A DNA stretch of 10,965 nucleotides from Coemansia sp. RSA 1804. Its lineage: Eukaryota; Kickxellomycota; Kickxellomycetes; Kickxellales; Kickxellaceae. The notes below the pieces were generated by a model. That model did no database searches, was not told the DNA's origin, and saw only the letters and a program-made list of their open reading frames with translations. The translations under genes and the position numbers were made by a program. The stretch lies in the NCBI GenBank assembly GCA_027578815.1, contig JANBTH010000813.1, forward strand, positions 1 through 10,965, written 5' to 3'. The stretch's first letter is position 1. Each line of letters begins with the position of its first letter. This document shows, piece by piece, positions 1 to 8,378 of the stretch.

Positions 1-1157
1 TTCTTATTCTTTCAAAATTTCGTAATGTTCAGCCTGTGCTTTGAACCAGAACTGGATATTCATCTGTATTTTCAGCAATCAATACGACAACGTATTGTTC
101 TCAGCCTTTCTTTTTGCTTTGCTGAACCTCAATATAAAAAAGAAAAATATGAAGTGTAATAATGACGGTCGACAAAGAACGACGCGTTACAGTGTAAAAA
201 ATACGTGAATTTTACGCTTTCCTGTAATGTATTATTCTTTATTCCTAATTCTTCTGTTTTGTATGTTTTATATTGTTCATATTGTATGAACATCATCTTG
301 CCTGGATGCAGGATGACTAGTCACTTGTACGTGTGTTCCTATTGGCACTATAACGACACATGTATTGCAGAAAAAATGTTTTGAATAATAGTGTCACCTG
401 CCTTTCAAAATTTGAATAAAACCTGAATATGAAGCATTGAACATAAGGAATAAAATGAACATGATCAGGTGAAAGAAGAGACCAAGAGCTTGAGTTCCCG
501 TGTCGTGTCTGAATATTCACAGGCTTCTATTCCCAAGCTCCTTGTTTTATCACAATCAGTTCAAGTTCAATTATGATTAAATCACATGTAATTTTATTTC
601 TGCGAATCATACAAATGATTGAATCAGCCAATTTTAGGTTGTTTATAGGAAACGGAATACAGAACAACACATTGTAAATCGCATCTTTTCTGATCTGGTG
701 TCTAAAGTGATACAATTGTACTATTACAATAAACTCAGGGTCATCATTTTTCGCTCTAGATGTTTTCTACAATAAACATGTGTCCACTTTTTTGTAGCTT
801 CATGCAAGTGTCAAGGATCATATCGGTTTTTCAATTACCGCAGATTATCCATTTCAATTGTTTGTCGATAGATGCACAATTTACAAGCGAATTAGTACAT
901 GCATTTCCGAAACTATAACAATAAAAAAGGGTGATATCTACAACCTTGTTGGCACATTTACAGTTTATTGTTTTAAATGAACACTTTTATGAAAACGTTG
1001 CTGTGGTTTTAAAACAAACTAATCCGCAAGCGTATATAAACATAAAGGACATACTAATATTCTCTTTTGCACACAAAAAACATATTTTGACTTCAATTGC
1101 TGAGCAATTTTTACTACTTTTGTACCATTTTGGCTATAATATTTTTAACGATAAATA
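1..1157. other. AT-rich intergenic region, no supportable gene
   Basis: No coding region, tRNA or mobile element can be supported here. The stretch is AT-rich with many stops in all frames. It has several AATAAA-like hexamers (for example near 416, 451, 729, 771 and 918), which are expected by chance at this composition. It must contain the promoter and 5' leader of the receptor gene that starts at 1158. A weak nested inverted repeat lies near 187-227. The short reading frames within it have biased, low-complexity translations and no recognisable family. Confidence 0.6.
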
Positions 1158-2714
1158 ATGTCCTTGTTACTCCCAAGATCCAGTCCTAGCATAGGTCCAG
1201 AGAACCCCGGTGAGCTTATCCAACAGGCTCTCGCTATTCTTGACTCCAAGGAATGGGAGTTCTACATGGCCTACAGTATTGGCAGCGTGCTATGTGGAAT
1301 TATGACGCTATTTCTTATATCTGTTAGCATTTGGCGGCCAATTCTGGTTAATCGAGTATCGCTACGCCTGATATTTACGATCACAGTTTACGATTTTATT
1401 GTTTGCGTTATTCAAGCCACCGCTACTGGCGGAAAACCCTCTCCGAAATGCAGGGCAACTGTGTTTTTCAGCTCGCTCTTTGGATACGCCAGTGTTTACA
1501 CGTCTACGTCAATTGCCGTTAACCTCTACATGACGCTACTACGAGGAACACGAAGGGCGGATCTTCCAAACTACATAGAGTATTTGTACTATGCAGTGCC
1601 ATTGCTTGTTGCCCTATTTCAATGGGTTCCACCTACGATTTGGGCAGCTGCTCATGGGTACTGCTCTGCGTTTGCGCCAATTCAGACTGGAACCACCGCG
1701 TACGTCCTCTACGTGGTTTTTTTGCAGCTACTTTTACCGTTCTGCGCCCTGCTATTCAACATTTGTGTGTCTATTCGCGTGATCTACGTGCTTGTCCGAG
1801 AGCAACAAAGCGTTAACAAGTCGCTGCGTGAGATAATGCAGCAAACACACGACAGGCTGTTTGCAAGCACCAGTGAACTTGACTCTCTTAGCGGCAGTAG
1901 TGGCCGTAAACCAAGCATCATGTCTGAGCCTGTTCGCAAAAGACTTGAGCTCAATCTTTTGGTTATGCGAAAATTCAACAGCGCAGCAATTCGCATTGCG
2001 TTGTATCCGTTTGCGCCTATTGCGTGGTGGATAATCAACGCAATTTACTATGCTTTGCAATACAGTATCACAATGACATACAAGGAGGATGTCGGTAGAT
2101 GGGTGCGCATGGCCAGCCTGGCTTGGTTTTCAATGCCCGCTATTGCAATTGCAAACTTTGCTGTCTTTGTCACCGACCCCGCCTTTGTCAAGGTTGTCAA
2201 AGAAGTGTGCAGACAACTGATCTTTACGTCTCGATATTATATTCGCGTATGCAGTCAAGGGCTTGGTTACAAGAAGGAACAGGAAGTATGCAATCTCACT
2301 GGCGAGTCTAGTACTGCTGCTAAAGAAAAGATTGGAACTCTCGGTAGACGCCATTACTCTGACTCGACTCTGGCATTTGACGACAGTAATATGTTTAACA
2401 TGTACTGCCATGAGAAGCTTGCAAGGACAGCTGAAAAATCTCAACAAATAGCAGTGCCTACATCCTCCGCTGCATCCACATCCAATCGCTCGCACAATAA
2501 CCTTGGTAATCTTGAAGCCGCTATTGAAAGCTCGTCTGATGATGAGTGCATTCCATCGTTGCTTGATGCCGTTGCTCCAGAGACTAATAATGCTAACAGA
2601 GAAAGTCAGATGTCGCAATCCACGGCGGTTTTGTCCACATATGGTGAGATGGTACGTCGTCATTTGACAACCGGGAATGGCGAAGATGCTAACCGCTTCT
2701 ATAGCAAAATATGA
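1158..2714 (+). CDS. Seven-transmembrane G-protein-coupled-receptor-like protein (Git3/cAMP-receptor-like)
   Basis: The product is 518 residues and probably acts as a plasma-membrane sensor coupled to a heterotrimeric G protein. The ligand cannot be told. Seven hydrophobic segments are visible at about residues 36-59, 68-88, 100-127, 141-165, 181-212, 275-300 and 316-339. A short N-terminus of about 35 residues has no signal peptide. Cys98 (before helix 3) and Cys169 (second outer loop) sit where the class-typical disulfide joins helix 3 to loop 2. The third inner loop (about 213-273) is long, basic and Ser-rich. Helix 7 carries NFAVFVTDPAF in the position of the NPxxY-type motif. A hydrophilic, Ser/Thr-rich tail of about 160 residues follows, with the acidic patch SSDDE, as expected for phosphorylation-dependent desensitisation. 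The start ATG has A at -3 and overlaps an upstream TAA. No introns are evident. The family assignment (Git3/Gpr1 or cAR-like versus another fungal GPCR class) comes from topology and is tentative. Confidence 0.8.
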   Translation: MSLLLPRSSPSIGPENPGELIQQALAILDSKEWEFYMAYSIGSVLCGIMTLFLISVSIWRPILVNRVSLRLIFTITVYDFIVCVIQATATGGKPSPKCRATVFFSSLFGYASVYTSTSIAVNLYMTLLRGTRRADLPNYIEYLYYAVPLLVALFQWVPPTIWAAAHGYCSAFAPIQTGTTAYVLYVVFLQLLLPFCALLFNICVSIRVIYVLVREQQSVNKSLREIMQQTHDRLFASTSELDSLSGSSGRKPSIMSEPVRKRLELNLLVMRKFNSAAIRIALYPFAPIAWWIINAIYYALQYSITMTYKEDVGRWVRMASLAWFSMPAIAIANFAVFVTDPAFVKVVKEVCRQLIFTSRYYIRVCSQGLGYKKEQEVCNLTGESSTAAKEKIGTLGRRHYSDSTLAFDDSNMFNMYCHEKLARTAEKSQQIAVPTSSAASTSNRSHNNLGNLEAAIESSSDDECIPSLLDAVAPETNNANRESQMSQSTAVLSTYGEMVRRHLTTGNGEDANRFYSKI

Positions 2715-2855
2715 TAATTTTCTTGTTTTTCTTCTCGTTAATGTTTTAAATCTAAAAATATATCTAAAATTTTGACATTCGCATTCTTGCTGGTTTTTTT
2801 ACAAAGGATTCGGGGGTATATTACCATTTAATACTAAAAGTACAACTGATTACTA

Positions 2856-5365
2856 CTACGGGCTTTGCTCTGAGGCTGCACTTTCAAGAGCGTGAGTCCG
2901 TGCATTTATAATAACCTTCAATAGAGAATCAGCAATTTTGTCTGCGCAGGCTGCTCTCCGCTCAAATTGATCGACTACTTTTGGTCCACAGCAATCGTCC
3001 CAATATTCCTTTTTTATATCCGCTTCATGACTATCATCTAGCTCGGATATTGACGTAAGACTGAAAAAAAACCTGTTCGTTGGTATCTGAAGCAAACCTC
3101 TTGCCATGGACGGAAGGCGACGGTTGTCAAACAGCTCTCGGCGTAGATCAATTACCAATCTCATTAAGGGCACGTATGATTCCTCCGCTACAAACCGGGC
3201 TACAATCTTTGATGCAAAGCTGGATTCATAATTCATATCATAGCGTTTTGTCTTTGCAACCTCCCAGCTGTTGTTATCCCGCCACTTTAGAATATCTGGA
3301 GAATCAAGGCCATTAATGACGCCTTTTTGCTTTTCCATATCGCTTTTGTTCACGCCAAATGTTCCAAGCCAGCATAGCACGTAGATCATCGATTCCCAGT
3401 CATCGAGTCCGGTTCTCCTTGCTTTGCTACAAACATCGAGGTTATTGATGCTCATAAATGGAAAAGTACCGGTCATCTCTGACCGTACTTCGCGCTCAGT
3501 ACTCTCATCAATACGAAGAGCACAGTCAAAGTCGATAATCATTTCATGCACTGCTTCCTTGCCTTCTGAGGTTCTGCGATTGATAAGCATGTTGTTGACA
3601 GATATGTTTCGATGAAGAATGCTGCACTTTTCCGAATCGCACTATGGACCTCCATGATATCTGCTGCTGCAATTATAAGCTCGTTAACTGACTTGACACT
3701 GCGAATATCCTCGCCAATTGGAGACATTGCCATTCGCTTGTGAATCCTAAATGTAAGCTGCTTCATGGTATCCTCGCCTAACTCGCTAAAAACATTGTCA
3801 ATACTGTCCTCAAAGTACTTGCCGTCTTTGCCAACTTGTTTGACAGCACCGCCGGCCACAAGAGCCGGATACTTGTCAGCCAATTCCGCATTGTCTTTCA
3901 ACTTGTTGTTTATCTCTCGTAGCAAGCTAACCTCATCGCGCAGCTTTTGATCAGATTCCCGAAAAACAATCGCCCATGTGTCCTTGATAAAAATCTCTCT
4001 TTTGTTGTGCTGTTCTGCCGAGTTATTGCTGTCTCTTTCAGCATCGTCGGATAGATCTGTTTCAATGCAGCGGTAGCAACGGGTGTGACGGCCAAAAGTG
4101 CGATCAGCAGTACGCATGCAGTCTATAATTGTAAACAGCTTGTAGAGATCTTCTGAACCGTCATCAAAGACCATTATTTTCCACTCGCCCGTTTTGCTGT
4201 TTTGGTAAGTTGTTGGATCACGCCCAAGCTTGTCCTCATCACATAATGACATATTCACCAGCCATGTAACAAGCAGCCTGCGACCAGCTTCTTTTACCAC
4301 ATCAATAGACGCTGAACTTATCAGGCGGTCGTTGCAAAGCAAACAGATTCGAAAGTCCGAGTTGCACACAGTCAGTCCCCAGACAAAACGACAACTATTC
4401 TGCCGAGCATACATGTTGCGCGAGTACTTTAGCAGCTGTGCATACGCCTGGTTCTGGTGTCCTAGCTTGTTTTTTACCTCCACCACGGCCAGCATATTTG
4501 AGTACAGTATCTTGATGCTGTTTTTTCTGTTGGCTTCGTCACTTTGTTCCTGCAGAATGTTGTTTTCGGCTTTCAACCCAATGTCAATCCGGTGGCTGTC
4601 ATCAGCGTCCCCTGGAGTCCTGTCTGTCTCATCAAAGGCAATAATCCTTCTACGCAAAGGCTTAAACCTACCTGGCATTTGCAACGGCATTCGATACGCC
4701 TCTTCAACCGCATCGGCTGTAAACCGTACAAGCGCCTTGATGCAAGGATACATGTCCGACTCGCGCATTATCTTAGCGGATTCATTGCCTTCTACTTGTG
4801 CACTAACAGCATCTCTTTTGCGCACCAATTCCAACATGCTTTTATAGTCGGCCGTCAAGTGCACAAGATCAATTAATGATTCAGGCAGGTTGCTGGCTTC
4901 TGCCACCATGCTTGATTCTCCTTCAGTCCCTAGTAACACTGGAATAGTATGTAACTTTATGTACCGTTCAAGCGCATCGTGGACAAGATACGATATTCTT
5001 TCGGCTGTTGCTTTGTATTCAGCATCGTGAGGAATAGCGACATTTGGTACCAGTTCATCCTCGATTTTTACACTGGTCGCATATTTTGCCTCTTCATTGC
5101 GCCCCGCCTGCAGACGCTCCAAGGATATAAAACTGTTTGTGTGACTATTTGCATGTCCAGACCGGCCTTTATAAGGTGTGCTATTTGACTGGCTTTTGCC
5201 AGTTCCAGTACTTCCATCCCATGATACCGTTGTTGCTTGTGCTGTCCGTGGTTTCTGTCTTTTGGGCTGGCCGGGTGTTATGTGGCTGGCTGGGATATCG
5301 TTTGACGCCGAGCTATCAGACGCTCTGCGCTTTGTGCCTCGTTGTTCGTCGCCTGTACTTGTCAT
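2856..5365 (-). pseudogene. FunK1-type fungal protein kinase, frameshifted before the catalytic loop
   Basis: Two minus-strand frames together encode one protein. Frame 1 (from ATG at 5365) gives residues 1-579. Frame 2 (readable from about 3626 to the stop at 2856) adds about 256 residues, for a total near 836. The N-terminus (1-75) is disordered and basic. Residues 285-345 hold the FunK1 signature VEVKNK, then QAYAQLLKYSR, then RFVWGLTV. IFIKDTW at 457-464 supplies the ATP-binding Lys461, with the helix-C Glu a little downstream (478 or 484). Frame 2 supplies ILHRNIS (3620-3600), IIDFD (about 3539-3525, in place of DFG as is usual for FunK1), GTFPFMS and DDWESMIYVL. The break lies in the A-run complementary to 3628-3631. 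One missing A restores frame, and the motifs abut with no room for an intron. The catalytic Asp of HRD is Asn. Both lesions suggest a decaying or inactive kinase. A sequencing error could explain the indel but not readily the substitution. Confidence 0.82.
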
Positions 5366-5755
5366 AATTTTAATAGATAGCGAAAGTAAAATATGTTACA
5401 TTGAATTTAAAGATTGTTAAATTAAGAACATGGAATGAGAAAATGCGAAAAATAGAGAAAAGGGTTGAGGAGTATCGAGGTTCTATTTACTTTTCATGTT
5501 ATTATTGCTATTCCATCCCATTGGCTGGGCTGTGTTTACTTTTTGCCCAAGGATATTTAAATCCAACAATCATCGCGGATTAGCAGTAGATTGGATCACA
5601 ATTTTTTTGCAAGAAAAAAGTATAAGGTGAATAAATTCTTTTTCAATTTTCTCTTTTGTTTGCTCTTTCTTTTCAGTCTTCAATTAATCCAATAAAGACT
5701 TCTTCTATGGTACCCTTATTCAAATAGCCGTTTCATTAACAAAATATTCTAGACA
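5366..5755. promoter_or_regulatory. Divergent intergenic promoter region between the kinase gene and EFG1
   Basis: This 390-bp region lies between two divergent starts, so it must hold both promoters. On the minus strand a CCAAT box in the context GCCAATGGG occurs at 5518-5526, about 155 bp upstream of the kinase ATG. CCAAT boxes in fungi bind the HAP complex. A TATA-like TATTTAAAT lies at 5554-5562. Towards EFG1 there are long T-rich tracts (about 5635-5675) and a GTATAAGG near 5620. Pyrimidine-rich stretches of this kind often precede start sites in fungal housekeeping genes. The assignment of any single box is inference. Confidence 0.45.
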
Positions 5756-6523
5756 ATGCCTAAACTAAGTAACAACGGCCAGCAACATCAACATAGCTCT
5801 CGTCATGCAGCAAAACCATACGACCAAAAGAAACAGCAGAGTAAAAGTAAGCGAAGCAGCAAATTGGACAATGAACGACTACCGACTAGTTTGAGCGCTT
5901 GCAAAAAGCAGCTTCGCGATATAAATCGGCTTTTATCCAAGGACGCTGGGCTTCCGTCGACAAAGAAGATTGAATTTGAGCGACGTCTAAAGGCTTTGAA
6001 TATAGTCAAAGAACAGCTATCAAACACACAGACAAATAAGGCAAACGCCACCCGATACCACAGGATTAAGTTTTTTGAACGCAAAAAAGTACTGCGTAAA
6101 CTTACTCAAGCCGAAAGAGAGAATCAGGAGGAGTCATCTGCCGATAGTAGTGCAAAGATTCAGGAGCTGTTGATCAACCTGAACTACACTACGTATTATC
6201 CGGATGAAGTAAAGTATATTTCATTGTATCCTGAAGATCCTTCAAAGACACCTGCCGAAGAGTTGGAAAAACAGAATAAGATTAGGAGTGCCATTAGGAT
6301 GGCGATGGAGAAATGCAATCTGCCAAAGGACCCAAGGCTTGTTTCTGCCAAAGATCGAAAGGAGGTTCGTAAGAATAACCGCACGCTCCTGCGCACAGTT
6401 TCTTTGGTAAATGGCAAGAACGATGTGAATTTAGATAGCGACAACTTTTCTGCATCTGATAATGATAGAGCGAACGAAAGTGGTAGTGAAAAAGAAGATG
6501 AAGGGGATGAGTTTTTCGAGTAA
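5756..6523 (+). CDS. EFG1: rRNA-processing protein Efg1
   Basis: The product is 255 residues, close to the yeast Efg1 length of about 230. Efg1 is a nucleolar factor needed for early pre-rRNA processing and 18S rRNA maturation. Residues 1-43 are Gln/Lys-rich, disordered and basic, fitting nucleolar import. The Efg1 core follows. Residues 47-60 (SACKKQLRDINRLL) and 66-86 (LPSTKKIEFERRLKAL and following) form the typical charged coiled-coil helices. Residues 99-116 carry the family hallmark TRYHRIKFFERKK. YYPDEVKYISLYP at 147-159 is the second conserved block. The C-terminus ends in an acidic, Ser-rich tail (about 224-255), common in nucleolar proteins. The start has A at -3, and no in-frame ATG with homology lies upstream. 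Codon use is that of an ordinary conserved gene and no introns are seen. The family call is firm; the function is transferred from yeast. Confidence 0.88.
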   Translation: MPKLSNNGQQHQHSSRHAAKPYDQKKQQSKSKRSSKLDNERLPTSLSACKKQLRDINRLLSKDAGLPSTKKIEFERRLKALNIVKEQLSNTQTNKANATRYHRIKFFERKKVLRKLTQAERENQEESSADSSAKIQELLINLNYTTYYPDEVKYISLYPEDPSKTPAEELEKQNKIRSAIRMAMEKCNLPKDPRLVSAKDRKEVRKNNRTLLRTVSLVNGKNDVNLDSDNFSASDNDRANESGSEKEDEGDEFFE

Positions 6524-7114
6524 TGTCAGATCTATAGTATTTTTATAGTATATTTTGCTGGGAAAACAAGGAAAATCATTTTGTTTTGCACTGAACATCA
6601 AAATCTGGAGTCAAAAATCTGCTCTTATGGTTAGAGTTATTCAGAGATGCATACCTCTTTAGCAAAGGTTACAAGGGCATGGTATTTCGGTTGTCCATGT
6701 TACATACAACACTCAGCATCTTTGAGCAGCAAAGTTCGTACTTTATACCAATTGAGCTATCTGAAATTATCACAATTTTAGGCATAAACAGAGATAATAT
6801 TTTATTTTGCCAAGGAAAATAATGGTAGAAATGGTATTAGAGTGCTAAGATTTTCATTTGGCATTGACGAGGTCAATATTACTACATAAATATTACATAT
6901 ATCGTGTAAAAATGATTGGCCAACACTAATCTATCAATTGAGAGATGAGACTTTAGCATCAGCAAACCAGATAAACCTACAAATTAATTAATTAATGTTA
7001 TCATATCATTAGTATGCGCTCTAATTTGGGGCTAAAATTTTATATTAATTAAAACAGGTCATTAATTAAAATGACATTCATTGGTACAGCTTTGACTCTA
7101 CATTAATCCTAAAG
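6524..7114. other. AT-rich intergenic region between EFG1 and the UFM1-like array
   Basis: No gene is visible. The stretch holds the EFG1 3' end, one tRNA-like segment on the minus strand (listed separately), and runs of ATTAA repeats (ATTAATTAATTAAT at 6983-6996, and two ATTAATTAAAA copies at about 7044-7054 and 7061-7071). A 14-base string at 6964-6977, AAACCAGATAAACC, also occurs at 9144-9157 inside the third UFM1-like copy. It could be a very old unit remnant or chance. Confidence 0.5.
6690..6760 (-). other. Degenerate tRNA-like segment with an intact A-box
   Basis: Read on the minus strand from 6759, TAGCTCAATTGG matches the RNA polymerase III A-box consensus TRGCNNARYNGG at every defined position and continues as GGTA, like a tRNA D-arm. 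About 15 bases on, a CTTT/AAAG stem encloses a seven-base loop like an anticodon arm. However, the loop lacks the expected T33, the B-box (GWTCRANNC) is not intact, and no pairing acceptor stem is found. A working tRNA is therefore not supported. It may be a tRNA relic, the head of a tRNA-derived SINE, or a chance match. Confidence 0.25.
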
Positions 7115-7117
7115 ATT

Positions 7118-7257
7118 GCAGAGTGACAGCCTCTGGGCAGGTATAAAACAAGATGAATGAGAGTTACATTTAAACCATAGTTCTATCTTTCTACATTCAT
7201 ATTAAAGACACATTTTAGAGTTCAAACTTACTAGCTACATATTATAAAATAAGCAAT
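7118..7257 (+). promoter_or_regulatory. TATA promoter and leader of UFM1-like copy 1
   Basis: A TATA box (TATAAAA, 7142-7148) is preceded by TGCAGAGTGACAGCCT and followed by CAAGATGAAT. The element CTACATTCATATT lies at 7191-7203, 49 bp after the TATA start, and ACTAGCTA lies at 7230-7237 shortly before the ATG. Each of these recurs in the unit 2 promoter, with the same 49-bp TATA-to-CTACATTC spacing. ACATTTAAACCATAGTT at 7166-7182 recurs, with one change, at 9040-9056. This conservation in otherwise diverged AT-rich DNA supports promoter function or recent common descent. Confidence 0.6.
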
Positions 7258-7506
7258 ATGGTTGAATTGCACTTAGAAGCACAAAAAGCAAAAGGCTCCT
7301 CACCAAATAAACCAATGTCTGTTACAACAACGCTTGGTGTGCCTGAAGCTACAACTGTTAAAGAACTCTATGGTAAAGTTGCACCATATTACCCACCAGG
7401 CAAAAAGATTTTAATTACAGCAGGAGGTGCTCCTTTGCTTAATGAGAATGACACAGTTGGCAATGTTTGCAAGGAACATGGGACAAGTATAAGAGCCGTA
7501 CCATAA
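7258..7506 (+). CDS. Tail-less UFM1-like ubiquitin-fold protein, copy 1
   Basis: The product is an 82-residue small protein with a beta-grasp (ubiquitin-like) layout. Strand 1 is about residues 2-9, strand 2 is MSVTTTLGVPE (20-30), and the helix TVKELYGKVAPYY is at 33-45. Strand 3 is KKILITAGG (49-57), and the terminal block is DTVGNVCKEHGTSIRAVP (65-82). Among ubiquitin-fold families it resembles UFM1 best: VPE-(A/S)-T before the helix, and a T-GNV-KHG-S-(L/I)R-P ending. UFM1 (about 85 residues) is joined to proteins through a C-terminal Val-Gly exposed by protease trimming. Here the frame stops right after the Pro that precedes that tail, and I find no downstream exon encoding it. Conjugation is therefore unlikely, and the protein may act as a free binding domain or decoy. 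The start has A at -3 and sits behind a TATA promoter. No E1/E2/E3 partner genes are in the window. A generic ubiquitin-like protein remains possible. Confidence 0.65.
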   Translation: MVELHLEAQKAKGSSPNKPMSVTTTLGVPEATTVKELYGKVAPYYPPGKKILITAGGAPLLNENDTVGNVCKEHGTSIRAVP

Positions 7507-7507
7507 A

Positions 7508-7740
7508 CTTGCTACCAACATATCAGAATCTGCTGTGTAGTTGGATTTTTTATAATTGAAACAGAAATACACCATCTACAATGGCACTTCAAAGTTGTCA
7601 ATACTGAGGAATAGTGTGACTAGACAATAGATATTTGCTACAGTGGTACAATGTGTGTTAACAGTATTACAGGCTTAGTAAACTCATGTTGTCGTAATGC
7701 AGTTCATATGACCATAAAATCATTTATTACAACTAAATAT
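7508..7740 (+). repeat. 3' flank of UFM1-like unit 1, homologous to 8595-8740
   Basis: The bases just after the copy 1 stop (CTACCAACATATCAGAATCT, from about 7513) match those at about 8594-8615. The block from TTAACAGTATTA at 7658 through TTGTCGTAATG and TTCATATG (to about 7710) matches 8661-8711, which has TTGTCCTAATG and TCCATATG. Between the two matching parts this copy has about 80 extra bases. It probably contains the 3' untranslated region and poly(A) signals of copy 1. No open frame is supported. Confidence 0.5.
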
Positions 7741-8009
7741 TTTCAAACTGAGTTTCATTGTAGTTTTTCTCAATACACTTTGTTTCCAAATCAATAAAGA
7801 AATTTAGTACGATATTATTATTAAATTTTTTACAATAAATTGGCATTGTGATGTCTACACACTCTTATGGACAGAGCACTACCAATGAAAAAAGGCAAAG
7901 TAGAAATGGAAACATAAGCAGATATTCCTACGTATTTCTGAAACATATATTGGGTATATTATACTTTAATTCATAGTAGAAAAAATACAAACCAATGCTG
8001 CCTATCAAG
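7741..8009. other. AT-rich spacer between units 1 and 2
   Basis: AT-rich sequence with stops in all frames, T-tracts and a CAATAAAG near 7792 that could be a poly(A) signal. No gene, RNA or clear repeat is seen in it. Confidence 0.4.
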
Positions 8010-8013
8010 TTTA

Positions 8014-8150
8014 AAGAATGCAGAAAGGCAGCCTTCAAGACGTTATAAAAGAAGGTAAAGCAGCTTTTCATTTGAACTACATTCTTACCTCACTACATTC
8101 ATATTCAAGACACGTATAAAGTGAAGAACAACTAGCTATAAATTATAAAA
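8014..8150 (+). promoter_or_regulatory. TATA promoter and leader of UFM1-like copy 2
   Basis: TATAAAA lies at 8044-8050, preceded by ATGCAGAAAGGCAGCCTT, which matches the element upstream of the copy 1 TATA box. CTACATTCATATT at 8093-8105 is again 49 bp after the TATA start, and ACTAGCTA is at 8131-8138. The leader ends with AAATTATAAAAATG. The shared elements and spacing are the main evidence that this short gene is still, or was recently, transcribed. Confidence 0.6.
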
Positions 8151-8378
8151 ATGGATGGTAGGATTTCAAACAAAACTCGAGCACCAAAAGCACCAAAAAA
8201 TGGAAATGGCTCCACGCCAGATAGATACGTGGATACCAGAGAAGTAATTAACATGCCTGAAAATGTATCTTTTAGAGAGCTTTGTGGCGAAGTTGCAAAA
8301 AAATTCCCAGGAGGCGCGAGATTTGTGCTTAGAGCAGATGAAGATCGTTTAATACATGAAATTTCAAAATTCACTTAG
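8151..8378 (+). CDS. Shortened UFM1-like paralogue, copy 2
   Basis: The product is 75 residues. The segment MPENVSFRELCGEVAKKFPGG (from residue 35) aligns with VPEATTVKELYGKVAPYYPPG of copy 1, and RFVLRADEDRLIHE aligns with its third strand and the following loop. The N-terminal 30 residues are longer and basic (Lys/Arg-rich, with repeated PK) compared with copy 1. The frame ends at ISKFT, so the last block (the GNV-KHG part that makes the final strand) is absent. Neither of the other two frames after the stop restores it. As it stands the beta-grasp fold would lack its last strand, so the product may be unstable or work only as a fragment. The promoter and start context are well preserved. 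It could be a coding gene, a protein with altered function, or an early pseudogene. Confidence 0.5.
   Translation: MDGRISNKTRAPKAPKNGNGSTPDRYVDTREVINMPENVSFRELCGEVAKKFPGGARFVLRADEDRLIHEISKFT

Noticed and set aside
187..227. Nested inverted repeat TTACAG-TGTAAAA / TTTTACG-CTGTAA
   Set aside because: Short, interrupted and mismatched; expected now and then in DNA this AT-rich. No gene end nearby makes it a terminator.
317..715. Two short minus-strand frames (67 and 62 residues)
   Set aside because: No start context, conserved motif or neighbour support. The composition is that of AT-rich noncoding DNA.
931..1158. 75-residue open frame ending in TAATG overlap with the receptor ATG
   Set aside because: The translation is low-complexity and AT-driven, with no recognisable motif. 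It could at most be an upstream frame in the receptor leader, which needs transcript data.
2130..2663. 177-residue minus-strand frame opposite the receptor tail
   Set aside because: It lies antisense to a well-supported coding region and has no family features. It is a shadow of the receptor gene.
4230..4847. 205-residue plus-strand frame opposite the kinase gene
   Set aside because: Antisense shadow of the FunK1 frame. Its Ser/Leu-rich translation reflects the complement of charged codons.
6964..6977. 14-base string AAACCAGATAAACC shared with copy 3 at 9144-9157, as a possible older unit
   Set aside because: Sequence on either side does not align with any unit and no TATA or leader elements lie at the right distance upstream, so chance cannot be excluded.
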